64,000 nt of DNA, taken from the NCBI RefSeq assembly GCF_964355755.1, contig NC_092676.1:18396288-18460287 (forward strand), read 5' to 3'. Positions 1 through 13,000 of this stretch are shown here, piece by piece (position 1 is the first letter of the stretch; each line of letters begins with the position of its first letter). The notes beneath the pieces were generated by a model that made no database searches, was not told the DNA's origin, and was given only the letters and a program-made list of their open reading frames with translations. A program made the translations under genes and the position numbers. This stretch comes from Antedon mediterranea. Its lineage: Eukaryota; Echinodermata; Crinoidea; Comatulida; Antedonidae.

Positions 1-1846
1 TATTAAAGCAAATTAAACAATTGTATTTGTTTATTTGACAAATTTTGCTATAGGCCTATAATTAATAATTTAAGCAGTTTAAGATGCACAATTTACATTG
101 ATAGGCCCACGAACGTGAAAGTATTTCCGTGTTTCATTGATGTAAAATAAGTCAGTTAGCATAGTCTCAGCGGCAATTACATTACATTAGGCCTATAGGC
201 CTACATAAACTAACGTTCGAAAGCGATGTAAATTTATCACGGGCGATATCCCTGAAATAATTTATTACATTTTATCACATGCGTGTTGTAGGCCTACAGT
301 TTGTGTGAATCGTTTATTAGCAAATACACAAGATTATTGTTTATAGGCATATAGATGTAACAATTTTAAATCGTCGGTATGTTTTGTCATTCATTTACTT
401 GCGGGTTATTAGTTACGTCCTTGTAAGTGGGAACCAAGATTTAATAATACATTACTTTTTTCACCATAGTAAACGTTGTTAACAATTTCAATTCATTCTA
501 TCACCAAATAGAGAATCCCAAGAAAATAATTAATGTTGGCTGCTGTTCATGAATGTTCGTTTTAAACCAGAAAAGCATCTAGATACATTAAAGAAACCCA
601 ACAATTATTGAGAAAATTATTCAACAGACGAACAGACTATATGCCGCCATTTTAATTTGTTAAAAACCTATAGCTGCATTTAACGGATTGTAGGTATTTC
701 CTGCGTGTACAGCGGGTTTATTCTGGTTCCTGCCCATAACCTCTGAAAAGGAAAAAAAAATACCATTATCATTTATCATTATCGGGGGAATTGATATAAG
801 CCTACTAAACTTTGTTTTTTTATTTTATTTATTTAACAATTTTATATTACTGATCTATTTATTATATCATATTGTACTTCTATACGCATTGAACAATGGA
901 AATGATGTTTCAACTAATCAGTATTATTATCATCTTTTCAAAATTATTAAATATTTGGCTCATTGATGGTCCGCTAAACAAGAGTGTTCTTGTATAACCT
1001 TGTATAAAAAAACATTGTATAGACATTTTAAAAATGAATACACAAAATTAACAATAATTATATTGTCTACATACAAGTAATGATCAATAACTAACATATG
1101 GAAGCATAACATATAGTCGAGCAATCACGTTATCGATAGGCTATTTAATATTACATGATAATTAAAAAAATAATAATAAAAATATAATTTAAAAATATAA
1201 ATATACCTTGACAAGTACCAAAACCAAGTATGTGAATAACGATGCCTTTATCGTTTTGTTCTTTTCTGTAGTTTTCGTAGAAACACCTGTTAATAGTAAT
1301 ATAGAATAAGTAATAACAATAATGAATGCATTGAGTACAGACTGTACTACAACGTAATACAACTTTCAAGATACGTGTTCACACGAACTCTGAGTCTTTC
1401 TCTCCCCCTAAAACGTTTTTATTTCCGTAATTTTGACACTATGCTTTCCACGATTTGCTTCCGTATTTTTAAAATCTTTTTTTTATTTGGTTGTTTATCC
1501 CGTTTTCTTTTGGTCTTAGTAGTGGTCTTTTTTAAACTTTCTTTTTAGTTTCTTTCATTGATTAATTGGTGTAATAGTCTAATTATGTGCCCATACAATT
1601 TTAATATTCTTCTTTTAATTCTTTTACCTCATTCTTCTTGTTTTGATTGACCTGTTATTATCTATATTATTTTCTTTCACCTAAACAGTTCATTTATTAA
1701 ATTTAGCTTACTGAAGGATACCAATATGCATATTAATTCTAATGACCGTATTATATAATAATAAATGAAAGAAATGACGTAATCATATGAGCATTATTCA
1801 AGATGGTGCTACTGTACTTATATCGACCAACACCTCCCAACACTCG
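1..1846. other. Intergenic AT-rich DNA, no gene seen
   Basis: This stretch is strongly AT-rich with scattered AGGCCTA motifs, for example around 50 and 190-205. I found no coding frame with protein-family resemblance and no splice-bounded exon. The open frame at 1151-1369 on the minus strand is low complexity and unconvincing. Confidence 0.5.
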
Positions 1847-1847
1847 T

Positions 1848-1950
1848 GCTTGGTTCCCAGTAGGACGCAACGCGAGCGTGTTGACCAAATAAATCCATCG
1901 CTTGTGATTGGTTAAATCCTTTACGTTGCATTACGTCGTTGTGTTGCGTC
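1848..1950. mobile_element. Truncated MITE, TTGGTTCCCA family
   Basis: The left terminal inverted repeat (GCTTGGTTCCCAGTAGGACG) and the internal GCAACG-rich part match the other copies at 36442-36653, 59832-59979 and 63292-63469. The right terminus is missing: the copy stops at about 1950, where a retroelement fragment begins. Confidence 0.7.
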
Positions 1951-1956
1951 TATAGA

Positions 1957-2127
1957 ATTGCAATCATTAAACCCACTGATAAAGGTTCTGCCACTGTTGC
2001 TATGGACATCAAATTTTATGAAGAGGATTCCTTAAGACAGCTAAACAATCCTCTTCATTATCGTAAACTTACAACGGATCCCACCCCAGAAATTGCGGAT
2101 AAGGTGGCCAAATTGTTTGATCTTTTT
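1957..2127 (+). pseudogene. Reverse transcriptase fragment, Penelope-like
   Basis: A translated stretch of about 57 codons reads IIKPTDKGSATVAMD and then YEEDSLRQLNNPLHYRKL and DPTPE. Penelope-like elements and their relatives have this order near the start of the reverse transcriptase: a KP-DKG motif, a V-MD motif, then a Y..L..DPT segment. There is no catalytic YxDD core, so only a small 5' piece of the domain survives. The frame runs into AT-rich, LINE-tail-like sequence. The family assignment is from memory of motifs and is moderately sure; a DIRS or LINE origin cannot be excluded. Confidence 0.55.
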
Positions 2128-2129
2128 GT

Positions 2130-2260
2130 TAGGGTTACATGCTTAAAGCACTTGTGCTTATTTTGTATCCCATTCCATTATCTTATTATTTGTATTGTAT
2201 TTGTATATGTTTTTATTTTGATTATGGAATAAAAATGTCGATGAATTGAATTGAAATCTG
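2130..2260 (+). mobile_element. Retroelement 3' tail with ATTGA repeats
   Basis: T-rich sequence ends in AATAAAAATG and then GAATTGAATTGAA. A short (ATTGA)n tail after a poly(A)-like signal is typical of non-LTR retroelement 3' ends. A similar tail lies at 62190-62325. Confidence 0.5.
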
Positions 2261-3669
2261 TTTCTATGATGGTAAAAAAAAACACTTCAGAACGGTAAAA
2301 TTATTCCATTGACTACCAACATTTAAGTCAATATTAACTAAGCTGTTTTTTTAGTTTCATTCCAAAATTGTTTATATCTCTACCAAGCTACCTTTTTTGT
2401 TTTCTACTCTTATTCAGACTCCACCCTGTCTTTTTTGTCTATATCTTAATATATATATTTGTATGTGTCTTAATGCTGTGTGTGATTATAGGCATATTTC
2501 ACAAGAATGTGTATGCGAATTTGGTGTAATTGTTATGTAACCAGCCTTTCAACTAACAATAGATTCTGACTAACAATAGAACAGCAACGCCAAAAACAAA
2601 AGTATCAAAAACCTGTATATTAAAATGAAAATAGTAGCAACTCATGAAAAAAATTAAATTACTTGAGCAAGCACATACTAACATTTTAGCGAAAAGCGAG
2701 CTTGAATAACCGAGATACACTCTGTTGAATATGATAACCTACAACAAAGGATACAAATCCTAATTTTTAAATTCAAGTGGCCATTTGATGACGTCACGTA
2801 ATTTTTTACGCCTAATGTGTACATGAATGCATATCTACAACTCAATGACTACCAGAATTGGGGGTCACCGTGCATTCTGAAAAATTATTTTCATTTTAAA
2901 AATTCCTTATTTTTAACCATTTTTAGCACTTTTGTGCAAATGTGCGCATTTTGTCATTTTTAACCTTCTCGTTATTTTAAGTCGGAATGGACTCAAATTT
3001 GGTGAATGTACTAAGGATTGTGAGTAGAATGTAATTTATACATCAAATTTTATTTTTTACGCTTTCTAGGAATCGCGTGCACAAAAACGTCTTTTTGCGC
3101 AGTCATTTTTTTGAAACACGCAAATAGCCTAATTCATGCTCTAATGATCAAAACTTAATTTTTAGCTTTTTAAATTTTTAACTCGCGATTGCACGCGCAT
3201 GGCCTTACGTGCGCGTGCGTTTTTATTTGCTAATATTTTTACCCTTGACCTGAAGTTTACGTGTAGTGAATTTCATTAATATGTGATAATGAATTATGGA
3301 GATATGATTGATAATGTGATTTCACAAAATGGCGTATAAATGACGTCACGGATTGCGCTGAAAAATTAGTACTAAGTTAAAGTATTTGAAAAACATTGGG
3401 AAATTGTTGTGAATATTGTCATTCAACTTTTTGAGATAATTGACAGACAAAATCTGTAGAGAAAGAAATAAATAATATTGATTTCATACAATAACAATAG
3501 GTAATCATTATAACCCTTGCCTCTTGTACAAAAATGAAGTTTTTTGGACAAGGAGTTCTCGAGAAAAAGCAATTTCAGTTTACTTGTCACATTAAGACTC
3601 TTTACCGGCTTTTGAAAATTAAAATATCTTTTAACACTAGCCGGTCTAAAAATAATATCATTTGTGTTA
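2261..3669. other. Intergenic sequence, no gene seen
   Basis: No coding exon was recognised. Two TGACGTCAC motifs (near 2789 and 3342) match the CRE/ATF consensus, but nothing nearby shows they act as promoters. The minus open frame at 3423-3746 overlaps the start of the Helitron-like repeat and is not supported as a gene. Confidence 0.4.
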
Positions 3670-4022
3670 TCTATATATAAATTTACGTAAGGGCAAAATT
3701 CGGTAAATCGCGCCTTCTTCGAACATTCGGTACTGATTTTAACCACCTGATGTAACTCTGTTTACTAATTAAATTGAGTTAGATAATTAGTTAATGACGA
3801 ATTATATATTAAAACGAATTTAGGTTCAACGTTTTGCCCCAAATAGGAGTGTTTCCAATCGTGGCATACACTGTCTAATGGATGTCCATCCTAAAAAATA
3901 CCCGCACACAATAATACGAGGATGTTTCGCATTTTCCTATCTTCTCCTACGATAATTGTTTTTAATAGCCGAAAACCGGTTGAACAGAATCATAATGTTG
4001 AAGATTTTCTTAAAGAATACTA
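3670..4022 (+). mobile_element. Helitron-like element, 5' part only
   Basis: It begins with TCTATATATAAATTTACG preceded by A and runs about 350 bp parallel to the start of the element at 4469-5805, including the AAAACCGGTTGAACAG segment. The 3' hairpin end is missing. It is therefore a truncated copy lying in direct orientation upstream of a full one. Confidence 0.5.
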
Positions 4023-4468
4023 TTTTGATAGATTTAATATACGTTTATACAAACGTTTTTTCAATCTGTGCTACAGTGGTTGGATATAGTTTTTTTAACG
4101 GATGAGCTAGCGTTTTCAGTCGCCGTCTATATGTACAAAACTTTATTATTGCAGTTAAACCACCCAAGCATGACATGACTGAGTAGCGTTGTAGGCCTAC
4201 GGTACGAAGGATCACATGCCCTAAACGCAAAACAACTTTGGTGGGTACGAACCAATCTAAGTATGAATTGGCTCTAAAAAACAATTGAAAACCATTAGGC
4301 CTACTAATTAAGTTGAGTTAGATAATTAATATTTATTGACGATTAAAGCGAATTTATGATTTGCCCCGAATAGAGGTGGTTTTCATAAATTGTTTTACAT
4401 TATATAAACATAGGCCTACAAATAAACTTTATTACTGACAGTTGCTTCTTACCGTTTGTATTAATTAA

Positions 4469-5805
4469 TCTATATATAAATTTAGTAAGGGCAAAATTCG
4501 GTAAATCGCGCCTTACTTCTAGAATTTGTACTCGATGGTATATAAAGTTGGTTCGTACTTTCGGTACTGATTTTAGCCACCTGATGTAACCCTGTTTACT
4601 AATTAAATTAAGTTAGATAATTAGTTATTGACGATTAAAACGAATTTAGGTTCAACGATTTGCCCCAAATAGGGGTGTTTTCCGATCGTGGTATACACTG
4701 TCTAATGGATGTCCATCTTGAAAAATACCCGATACAAAAATGCGAGGAGGCTTCGCATTTTCCTATCTCCTCCTACGATAATTGTTTTTAATAGCTGAAA
4801 ACCGGTTGAACAGCTAGAGTACACCATCATAATGTTGAAGACAGGCCGATTTTCTTAAAAAAATACTATGTTGATAGATTTAATATATGATTATACAAAT
4901 GTATTGATTTGCGATGAATGGAACATCCCAATCTCTCAGTCTGCCAGAGTTTGGTTTAACACAAGTAGGTAAATTTATGAGCCCTTGGCTTAACACATAC
5001 GGTAGGTAAATATATGGGCCCTTTGAGAATAAACTTGCAATACTTTGACAATACTGTAAATACCCATTAACTATTTTTAGTCCTCATTTGAATCGAACAT
5101 TTCCTACTGTGAATGTTCGTACTGTAGATGTAATATAAAAATATATACAGATAAACTTTATTACTGAGATTGTGGATAGGATCTACTGTTAGATATATAA
5201 ACACATTATTATATACAAATAAACTTTATACTGACAGTTCCTTCTCAACGTTTGTATTAATTAATAATTACCAATAAAATAAACGTCGTAGTGGTGTATC
5301 GTGACATGTACTTTAATATTTCAATCGATTATGACAGTGACAGTTTTAACAAAGTATTAAATCGCAAATGTTTTACTGTATTTAGAGGTATATTATTTAT
5401 AGGCCTATAAAACACAAAAAAAAATATTTCGTTACTGAGTGGATAAAGAATATATTTAAAAATTGTTCTTCTTTGTACCTATCCGCTTTCCCATCCCTCA
5501 ACCCTAATATAAAAAAAACCCATACAAAACACAAATTGGGTTTCTTTAAATGAGTCCAAATCAAAAATTTGGACTCATTTTGTGATAATTTTCTCCTTCG
5601 GAAGTAATTCCCAGAGTGGTAATTTTAGTTGACTACATAAATCATCGTGTCTATTTATTCGTTTCTGTAAACGACAATGTATTATAGTCCTGCGGTACGT
5701 ACATTTTAAATCGCCAGTTTTGTGACGTTGAAATTACTGTGTATTCGAGAACCATCTGTGGGCACGACCTAGATGGTACGCGAGCGAAGCGAGCGTACCA
5801 TTTAG
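4469..5805 (+). mobile_element. Helitron-like non-autonomous element
   Basis: The element starts TCTATATATAAATTT after an A. It ends with a hairpin (stem AGATGGTACG / CGTACCATTT around a GCGAGCGAAGCGAGC-type loop) followed by TTAG and then T. A 5' TC, a 3' hairpin, a CTRR-like end and A^T flanks are Helitron hallmarks. A matching copy lies inverted at 55733-57005 with the canonical CTAG end. The length is about 1.34 kb and no Rep/helicase coding was seen, so it would be non-autonomous. The class is an inference: the hairpin sits closer to the terminus than usual. Confidence 0.55.
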
Positions 5806-6679
5806 TACTGTAAAATTAAACGTCGTAGTGATGTATCGTTATAATGTACTGTACTATTTCAATCGACTATTACGGTGACAGTTTCAACAAAGTATCACAT
5901 CGCAATTTTTAAGGTGTTTAGTGGTATATTATTTGTAAAACATGAAAACAATTTCGTTACTAAATGGATAAAGAATATATTTAAAAAGTATTCCTCTTTA
6001 GAATACGCGGTTCCCGTTTGGGGAACCTGTGTTAACGAATCTCAGAGTAAGCAATTGGAGCCAATTCAACGTACAGTTTTGGAGATTATTTTGCCTGGGG
6101 TCAGCTATGAGTGTGCTAGAACATGTCTGAATATCCCACTCCTGTCAGAAAGGAGCACCCGGCTACGCATGAATTATTTTCAAAAATTAAGATTATCGTC
6201 TCATTAGACGTAAATATCAATTTCCTCTCCCTAAATTAACTAACTTTGGCCTCTTTAATTCCTGGTAGTGTATCCCTGTACACGGGTGCCCCTTTCTGAC
6301 TTGAGTTGTTATTAAGAGTTTTTATTTTGTATTTTTCCGTTTTTAATTTTGTCCTTTTCTAATTGTATTGTATTTTGCTTGATGTATATGTATTTTTCTA
6401 AAAATTACTTATATTTTTATGCATACGATTTATATATTTTTATATATTTATTTTTGTTAAACTTTTTTAATGTATTTTGAAATTGCAATAAACTTTCCTC
6501 GTATCGTATCGTATCTTTTTTTGAGTACATAAATCACCGTGTCCACCATTTATTCGTTTCTGTAAACGAATGTTATTGTCCTGAGGTACGTACATTTGAA
6601 ATTGCCATTTTTTTTAATGCTGACATTACTATGTATTCGAGAAGAGATGGTACGTGAGCGAAGCGAGCGTACCATCTAG
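5806..6679 (+). mobile_element. Second Helitron-like copy, 5'-truncated
   Basis: Directly behind the first copy, the 3' half of the same element is repeated: the AACGTCGTAGTG segment, GGATAAAGAATATATTTAAAAA, and then the terminal hairpin ending CTAG at 6676-6679 followed by T. A LINE 3' fragment (about 5990-6512) splits this copy, so the LINE inserted after the Helitron-like sequence had settled. Confidence 0.5.
5990..6512 (+). pseudogene. Non-LTR retrotransposon 3' end (RT C-terminus)
   Basis: The frame encodes LEYAVPVWGTCVNESQSKQL, then EPIQRTVLEIILPG and a stop at 6205-6207. The YA.PVW...L..IQ+..L.IILPG pattern is the thumb/C-terminal region found in CR1, Jockey and related LINE reverse transcriptases. 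A T-rich 3' UTR follows, with CAATAAAC and then a (TATCG)n tail at about 6495-6512. The 5' part is absent, as expected for a 5'-truncated insertion. Confidence 0.7.
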
Positions 6680-7024
6680 TTTGTGAAATTATTACTAAAC
6701 CAATTTTCTTGAATTCCAATAGGCATGGTCTGTAGGTCGAAGTATATACCTACCTACACCGAAAAATCCAGAATGATAACTTGGGAATTGTAGGCGTTAT
6801 CGTGCTAACAAACATACATACACACAAACATACATACAAAGAAAAAAGTTTGCCAAGTAACAAACGCGTTCGACTGTTTGGTGATGAAGAGATAATAATG
6901 ATTATTATATGAAATTGTTATGAATATGATGATTTAAGAAGATCAATATTGATTGATGACACAGTGGCGACTATGATATTATTGATAACAAAACTATATG
7001 GCTACCTGTAAGTGTGTCTATAAC
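6680..7024. other. Spacer with ACAT-type simple repeat
   Basis: It contains a short (ACATACATACAC)-type microsatellite near 6810-6842. No gene was seen. The 3' UTR of the minus-strand gene that ends at 7025 probably lies here. Confidence 0.4.
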
Positions 7025-8366
7025 TCATCTACTGTACCTGTTAGTTGATTCAAGCAGGTCATCTGAACAAACGGGTCTATGAACAAACGAAGTACAGGTA
7101 AACGTTCGAGTACTGCATTCCGGTTTATTGTTCAGTATCATACATTGTTCATATGTGTCACAGTGATGGCCTGGTTCAAAACATGCATCTTAAACATAGA
7201 ATATAATAGACAAATAAATGTATACGTCGTAAAAATATAATAACGTACGCTAGAGTACTGGTAAGTAGAAAAGTTAGTCAGTCTTTAAAAAAATATTAAC
7301 GCAGTAGTCGATAGTCTGTGATGAGCTCGTATATCATTATTATAAATACTGTATAGAATTGGATATAGTTTATTTGGTAGATAATTGTCTGCGAGAAACA
7401 CGAGAGAATGTACTATCAAATAGATGATATACTGAAGACTACAAGGCCTACACAATACAAGAGCGAAAAGCTGCGATTGTCAGCAGACAAAAATAGAGCT
7501 CACGACCGATATACTCGTTTGGTTGGCCAGTTTTCGCTTCGCAAAAAGTAGTAACTACCACTTCTGCTGAAGCAATAAAGTTTTATATAATTTGTCGCAG
7601 AAATTTAAAAGATGGAAGATGAATACGAATGCGTATAAGCAGACGCATTCAATTCGCGCAAACAAAATCACCTAGTGATAAACAAGCTTTTCCTACCTTC
7701 ACAAATACCCTGATTTGTGTTACCCCTGGGTGCTGTGCAATAGAGCCCCTGTTCACATTCACCGGTCGTACCACATGCGTCTCCTGCTCTTAGACCACAG
7801 AAACAGTAACATTCACCTTCTCTTGAAAGCAACTTTGGAATTTGAGTTCCATTTGTTGGTGGTTTGCAGTGACACACCTACATAAAAACAAATATGATAG
7901 GCCTACCGGTATTCTTTCATTTGAATTAGTTTATTGCCAATTGAGTAGCAACATCAAAGAACATTCCATGCGCAATATTACAAAAAAAAACAAAACTAAA
8001 GGCTTCAGGGGTGCAAATTAAATAAACGCGTTAAAGATGAGATGAGGAAAAATGAACCTACTATCCTGGCTCATTAGGCTACTAGTGCTTTTTGGATTAA
8101 ACCCGACATTTCATCTATCGGCACATCGGCAAAATAATTAATATAAATTTCTAGAGACAAATAAACTTACACTAAATAGACAGTAGGCCTATAAATCTAC
8201 AGGAAACTACGATATAAGCGCAGTAATATAGGCCTACAGAAACGATTGACAAAAATCGTGTAAAGATCGAAACAAAAATACTTACTGGGCATATATCGAA
8301 GGGTTTGGCACCAGTGCAGGCAATTAGACCCAAAACGCACGCGACAAAAAGCGTCCTCATCATCAT
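7025..8366 (-). CDS. Small secreted cysteine-rich protein, IGFBP-like motif
   Basis: Three minus-strand exons are proposed: 8286-8366, 7697-7877 and 7025-7188, joined by GT/AG introns and giving 141 aa. Exon 1 starts MMMRTLFVACVLGLIACTGA, a clear signal peptide, so the product should be secreted. Exon 2 carries ECYCFCGLRAGDACG and then CEQGLYC. The CG....C..GLxC spacing is the hallmark of the N-terminal IGFBP domain, also found in short single-domain binding proteins. Exon 3 adds about six more cysteines ending in a PVCSDD-like stretch that faintly recalls a Kazal fold; this exon is less certain (short polypyrimidine tract). Exons 1 and 2 are solid. The partner and role are unknown. A splice donor near the end of exon 3 could extend the gene. 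Confidence 0.6.
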
Positions 8367-9014
8367 CTTGCCTTTCTATGATTTACATGAAGAAACTGCG
8401 TTTTAGTTGATCGCCAGTCTCAACGATAATGAACAATTTGAAAGTACGTGTAAAGTTGTTCAAACGCTAAACGAACACATGTTGACTTGTAAATAAACAG
8501 TGTTATCGATCACATTATTTCAACATTACATTTCCTTCGGCTATCAGATGATAATTAGCAATTCGATCTGTATTGATGATTAATAACCCGGATGCCAGTG
8601 GCAATTCATCGTACTAAACTTTTCCACGAGATATTAAATCCATTTGCGTTGGGTACGGTAATACGGTACCGTGCGCAAATTTATGATATAATGTTTCTAA
8701 GATAAATTGTGGGAAAACCCTGCGCAACAAAAAAAAAGCACAAAAGAAAACTCTCCAGCGATCCTATCATTTTATTTACAATGCATGTTCCGTTTACATT
8801 TGTTGACGTATTTCTTAAAACATTAATTTTATCGGTTTCGTTTTTGCATTGTAGGTCCTACTTCATTGTACCGTCGTAAACTTTACACAAGAAATTTCTC
8901 TATACTTTGTGCTCGACATAAGCCGAGGGCCCGCGCCGTTTTGAAAACCCATAACAGGCGGGTTTAATAGGTAAGGTATGGTTTAAAAATTATAATGCAA
9001 AATATTCTTCTGTA
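8367..9014. other. Upstream spacer of the secreted-protein gene
   Basis: This is presumably the promoter and 5' UTR side of the minus-strand gene starting at 8366. No obvious TATA-box-to-start arrangement and no coding exon were recognised. Confidence 0.35.
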
Positions 9015-9420
9015 CTTCATTTAGGTCCTAGCGTACCAAAACTCCGCCGCCCAATTTCATTTGTGGTCGCTGCTCCAAAATTGTGGAACTTTTTGCCTTT
9101 GGTGATTCGAATGTTCGATCTCCAAAGCTCAATTGAAGATTCACTTGTTTCGTTCTGTGTCAAATTCGTTATTTGTTTCTTATACATTTTACATGTTATT
9201 GTTTGTTAGGCAGGACAGTCAGATGCAGCTCACATCATTATGACACTTGTGAATAAATAGCTAGCTTGATTTGACAAGTTAGTGAAACAGTGTAGTGATG
9301 TGAGATTCCATTTTCGGACTTTTTGCTGTTGTCAACTAACTTGTCCATTTTTACACTTGTCCTAAACAGCGCATAAAGGCTATTTGTATTTTGCGCTATA
9401 TAAATGTAAAACCATTAACC
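9015..9420 (+). pseudogene. LINE fragment (CR1/L2-like) C-terminus and 3' tail
   Basis: A frame near 9035-9165 reads FVVAAPKLWNFLPLVIRM, matching the AAPKLWNSLP..IR signature at the very end of many CR1/L2-type reverse transcriptase ORFs. Downstream at about 9397 is GCGCTATATAAAT, a common 3' tail of such elements. It is a decayed 5'-truncated copy. Confidence 0.6.
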
Positions 9421-10083
9421 ACTTCAAAATCTAAAATCAACATAGTCCTGATAATATTAGCATTAATTTCCGTATTCCAAAATGTTTGGGATGTCCATCC
9501 CCGAAAAGAAAAACTGGCGACGCCCATGCGGAGTTATGGATTTTATTTTTGAGGTCTAATATTGACGGATATATACGTAAGCAAGTTTCGGAATTGATTT
9601 TTATGTAAGGATACATATTTGCTAAATTGATTACAACGTCATTTCCCCAAACAGGTGTTTGTGACAATAAGGCCAAGTATCTGTATTTTTATTTCCAAAT
9701 AAGGAAATTGTTTGCACAGACAGGATAATGTACAACCTAGGATTAATAGTAAAAAAAGTTGCAACCACAGAATTTGTGTGAACTCTTACATTGTTTTCAT
9801 GTCAAAAAGATGTTTACTGAAATGAGATTACGGATTGCTGCAATGTTAAACCTCACCTAAATTGATTATTTACATTAACAAATAGTTCAGTTGATTTCAT
9901 AAAAAATGCCCTTTCACACCCGGAAGCGCAAAACGAAAACAAGTTTGGTACAGGTAGTAACTGGATCTCGAACTCCATATCTTGTATCACCTCCACTAAA
10001 AACTAGTCTTTTTGATGTTTTTTTCTTAAATTTAATTATTTATATAAATATTACTTTCGTTATATAAATATTACTTCCATTGT
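9421..10083. other. 3' flank of CNOT11, no gene seen
   Basis: This follows the CNOT11 stop codon and probably holds its 3' UTR. No further coding exon was recognised. The minus open frame at 9437-9676 has no family resemblance. Confidence 0.4.
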
Positions 10084-13000
10084 TCAAGATTTTGTTTCAG
10101 TTTTCTTGGCAGAAGTTGTAGGTGTTGGCTGTTGTTCACTGTCTAAGGTCTTTAGTAATCGAAAGAGTCCAGCTGCTTCTCGTATATGACTAAATTCAAT
10201 GCAGAATGCTTGCATCTCAATAAACAAATCCTACCAAATACATGACAAAAATATGTATTACAGAAGCCAATATAGTAGAACTTCTATCAAGGGGACAGAC
10301 ACCTTTGGTTTCTAAAGCAGGTACTTTTAATGGATGTCCTCTGAATAAAGGCCAATTTACACAGACGAGCGGTAACGGTAAGCGGAAAAACCACATAGCT
10401 TGTCCCACGTAGAATCTGTTTTTATCGTGAGCGGAAACCTACCATCGGCCCCGCGTTGTGTGTAAATGATCATAAGGAATAACATAGATTTATAGAGATA
10501 TATATACTTTTATTACTGCTCGTCTGTGTAAATTGGCCTTAAACGTATATTGCCCTTCGTCCCTTTCATATTACAATCATAGACCTTTAAAAGGTCTATG
10601 TTAGAATAAGGATGTCCGCTGAACAGAAGTGTCCCAAAGAATTTAGTTATTTGCCTCCTAAACTTTAATTTGGTCAAATGTTTGATTTGAACTAATTGTA
10701 AGTAAACTTGGTTAATTAATATCTTTAGTCTGCTTAAGTTGACAAGAAAAACATCAATAATCAGGAATTGGTATTAAGAAACTGGAAATTACTGAATTAT
10801 CATAAAAATTATAAAATTAAATACCTTAACATTGATGACTTTATTTCTAATCAAAGACTGAAGAAAAACACAGACCTATAACAGAAATGCTATTGTTATA
10901 TTTTATTGTTCAAAACAAGGATTAAACTCTGTCTACACTATCAAACTAGTTAGTGATATGACATCATCATATATGGGCACATCACATTTTTTGTCACACA
11001 AAGTTTGATAGTGTGGACAGAGCTTCAGTGCATTAAAAGAAAATTGTGGGCATGCAGTGAAGTTGTGATGTGATTTCCCACTCTATTTCTTGACACCGCT
11101 TTTAACCCTTGACCTCAATATGTTAATGAATTGTGGGTGTATACTTATTCACAAACTATTTAGATTTATCAATCAATAAGTATTGAACATTTTAGAAATT
11201 TGAAACTGTTTTTCGAGACAATTTTAAATATTATCAGCTGTGCAAATAAAGACTTCATATTGACAACTTTCACAAATCAATAAAAATCAATCCAGCGAAT
11301 ACAGTATTTCCAAGGGTATTGCAAAATTTCATAAACGTTTTATAATTGTAAATTTATTTTGTGTCAAGGAGAAAGTAATTGGCCAGATGTTTTGCTCTAA
11401 TCTACAAAGGTACCCCCCAGAATGCAACTACCACTCTATTGGCAGAATACCTGTTAAGGCCCATTTACACTAAGGCGATAACGATCTACGATAAAAAGAT
11501 AAATATGCATTTTTCATACCTAAAACAAAAGAATTAAGAAAGTTTTCATCCTAGAACTATAGGATTATCATCTATGCTGCCTTTGATAAAAATAATATTT
11601 CCACACGTCCAATCAAATGACGTCATGATTAGTAAGAGCAATAATATCGTTACAATACAATTATGATTTTATTGTTTTTGACATCATTTGATTGGTTTTT
11701 CAAAAATAATATTTTTATCAAATACAGCATACATGATTATCTTACAGTTCTAGAACAAAAACTTTTCTAATTTCTTTCGTTTCATCTAAGAAAAATTTTT
11801 ATTCATTTATTTATCGTTATCGCCCTAGTGTAAATGGGCCTTTTTTCCATTGGACTGAAATCCAACAGCGCAAGCTCAGTGGTCTAGAGGAATGAATACC
11901 AGGCTGGTGATTCGGAGGTAGTGGATTCAAGTCCCACCGAGAATTTTTTCTTCTCAATAACTTACATAAGAACATTTTGTATCATCAATCGGAATCATTG
12001 CTTTATGCATATTTTATGAAGTATTTAAAAACTTACTAATCGTACTAATCTGTTCTGCATGTACTTGTCACGAATTGTCTCGCATGTTGAGATACAGTTA
12101 GAAATATAAAGGTGTACAAACTCTTGTGGTAATTCAACAGCCTGCAAATTATTAAATGGATGATTAAATATAACCACCATTCTAACATTAATTTATATCT
12201 ATTATAATTTATAATTGAGACATGACACTTTACACAATTTTATGCCAATTTCTCTAGTTATAGTCAGGATGGTTTTGTATTTTTTTCCGCATAATTTTCA
12301 ATTTTATTATCCATGTAGATTACAAAGAGTAATTCATTTTCATACTTTTTTGCTTCTTAACATCAATAGTTGAATGTGAAATAGTAAGGATAATTTCTAG
12401 CCAGCCTAACCACTTCTTGTTGGTATGCAGATACCCTACCATAAGCTCACCAGGACTTTCATATTATAAACCCTCCCACACTTTCAATATAATATTTATT
12501 CGGCAAAAGTTCTTAAAAGTATGTTTTACTTTTTATCATGCCAGGAGCAAGAAATAGGCATGAGCCCAAACAGAAAACTGCTCTTATTACCAATACAGTA
12601 TATAATTAAAATTTGTTTGATACTTTAAAGTTAATTTTAAATAGTCGTTTTTTATTCATATTCCGCATAGCAATTTGACCTCCTGTCATGCTTTGCTGGT
12701 CAGATACAAAACAGAAGACCTAGGCAAGTTTACATCTTTCACTCTCTGCGGGTGAAATCATATATTGCAGGCAACGGTTGTACACTGCATAGTCTGTGGG
12801 AGGTGTTTTATTATCCAATGAGAAGCGTTCTAATATAGACATTTGGTTTGTGTCATTGCAGGGCCTTGCATCATCAAAACTAATTAAAAATACTGTTTCA
12901 ATTTTTACTAACCTACATTTCTACCCCATATACTTAGCTACGACCTTGACTTACATTCGTTAATCTGTTAACTACTTCCATAGAATGCAATGACATTTCC

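Noticed and set aside
11863-11942. Functional tRNA gene
   Set aside because: A- and B-box-like blocks are present, but the ends do not form an acceptor stem and the anticodon loop cannot be placed.
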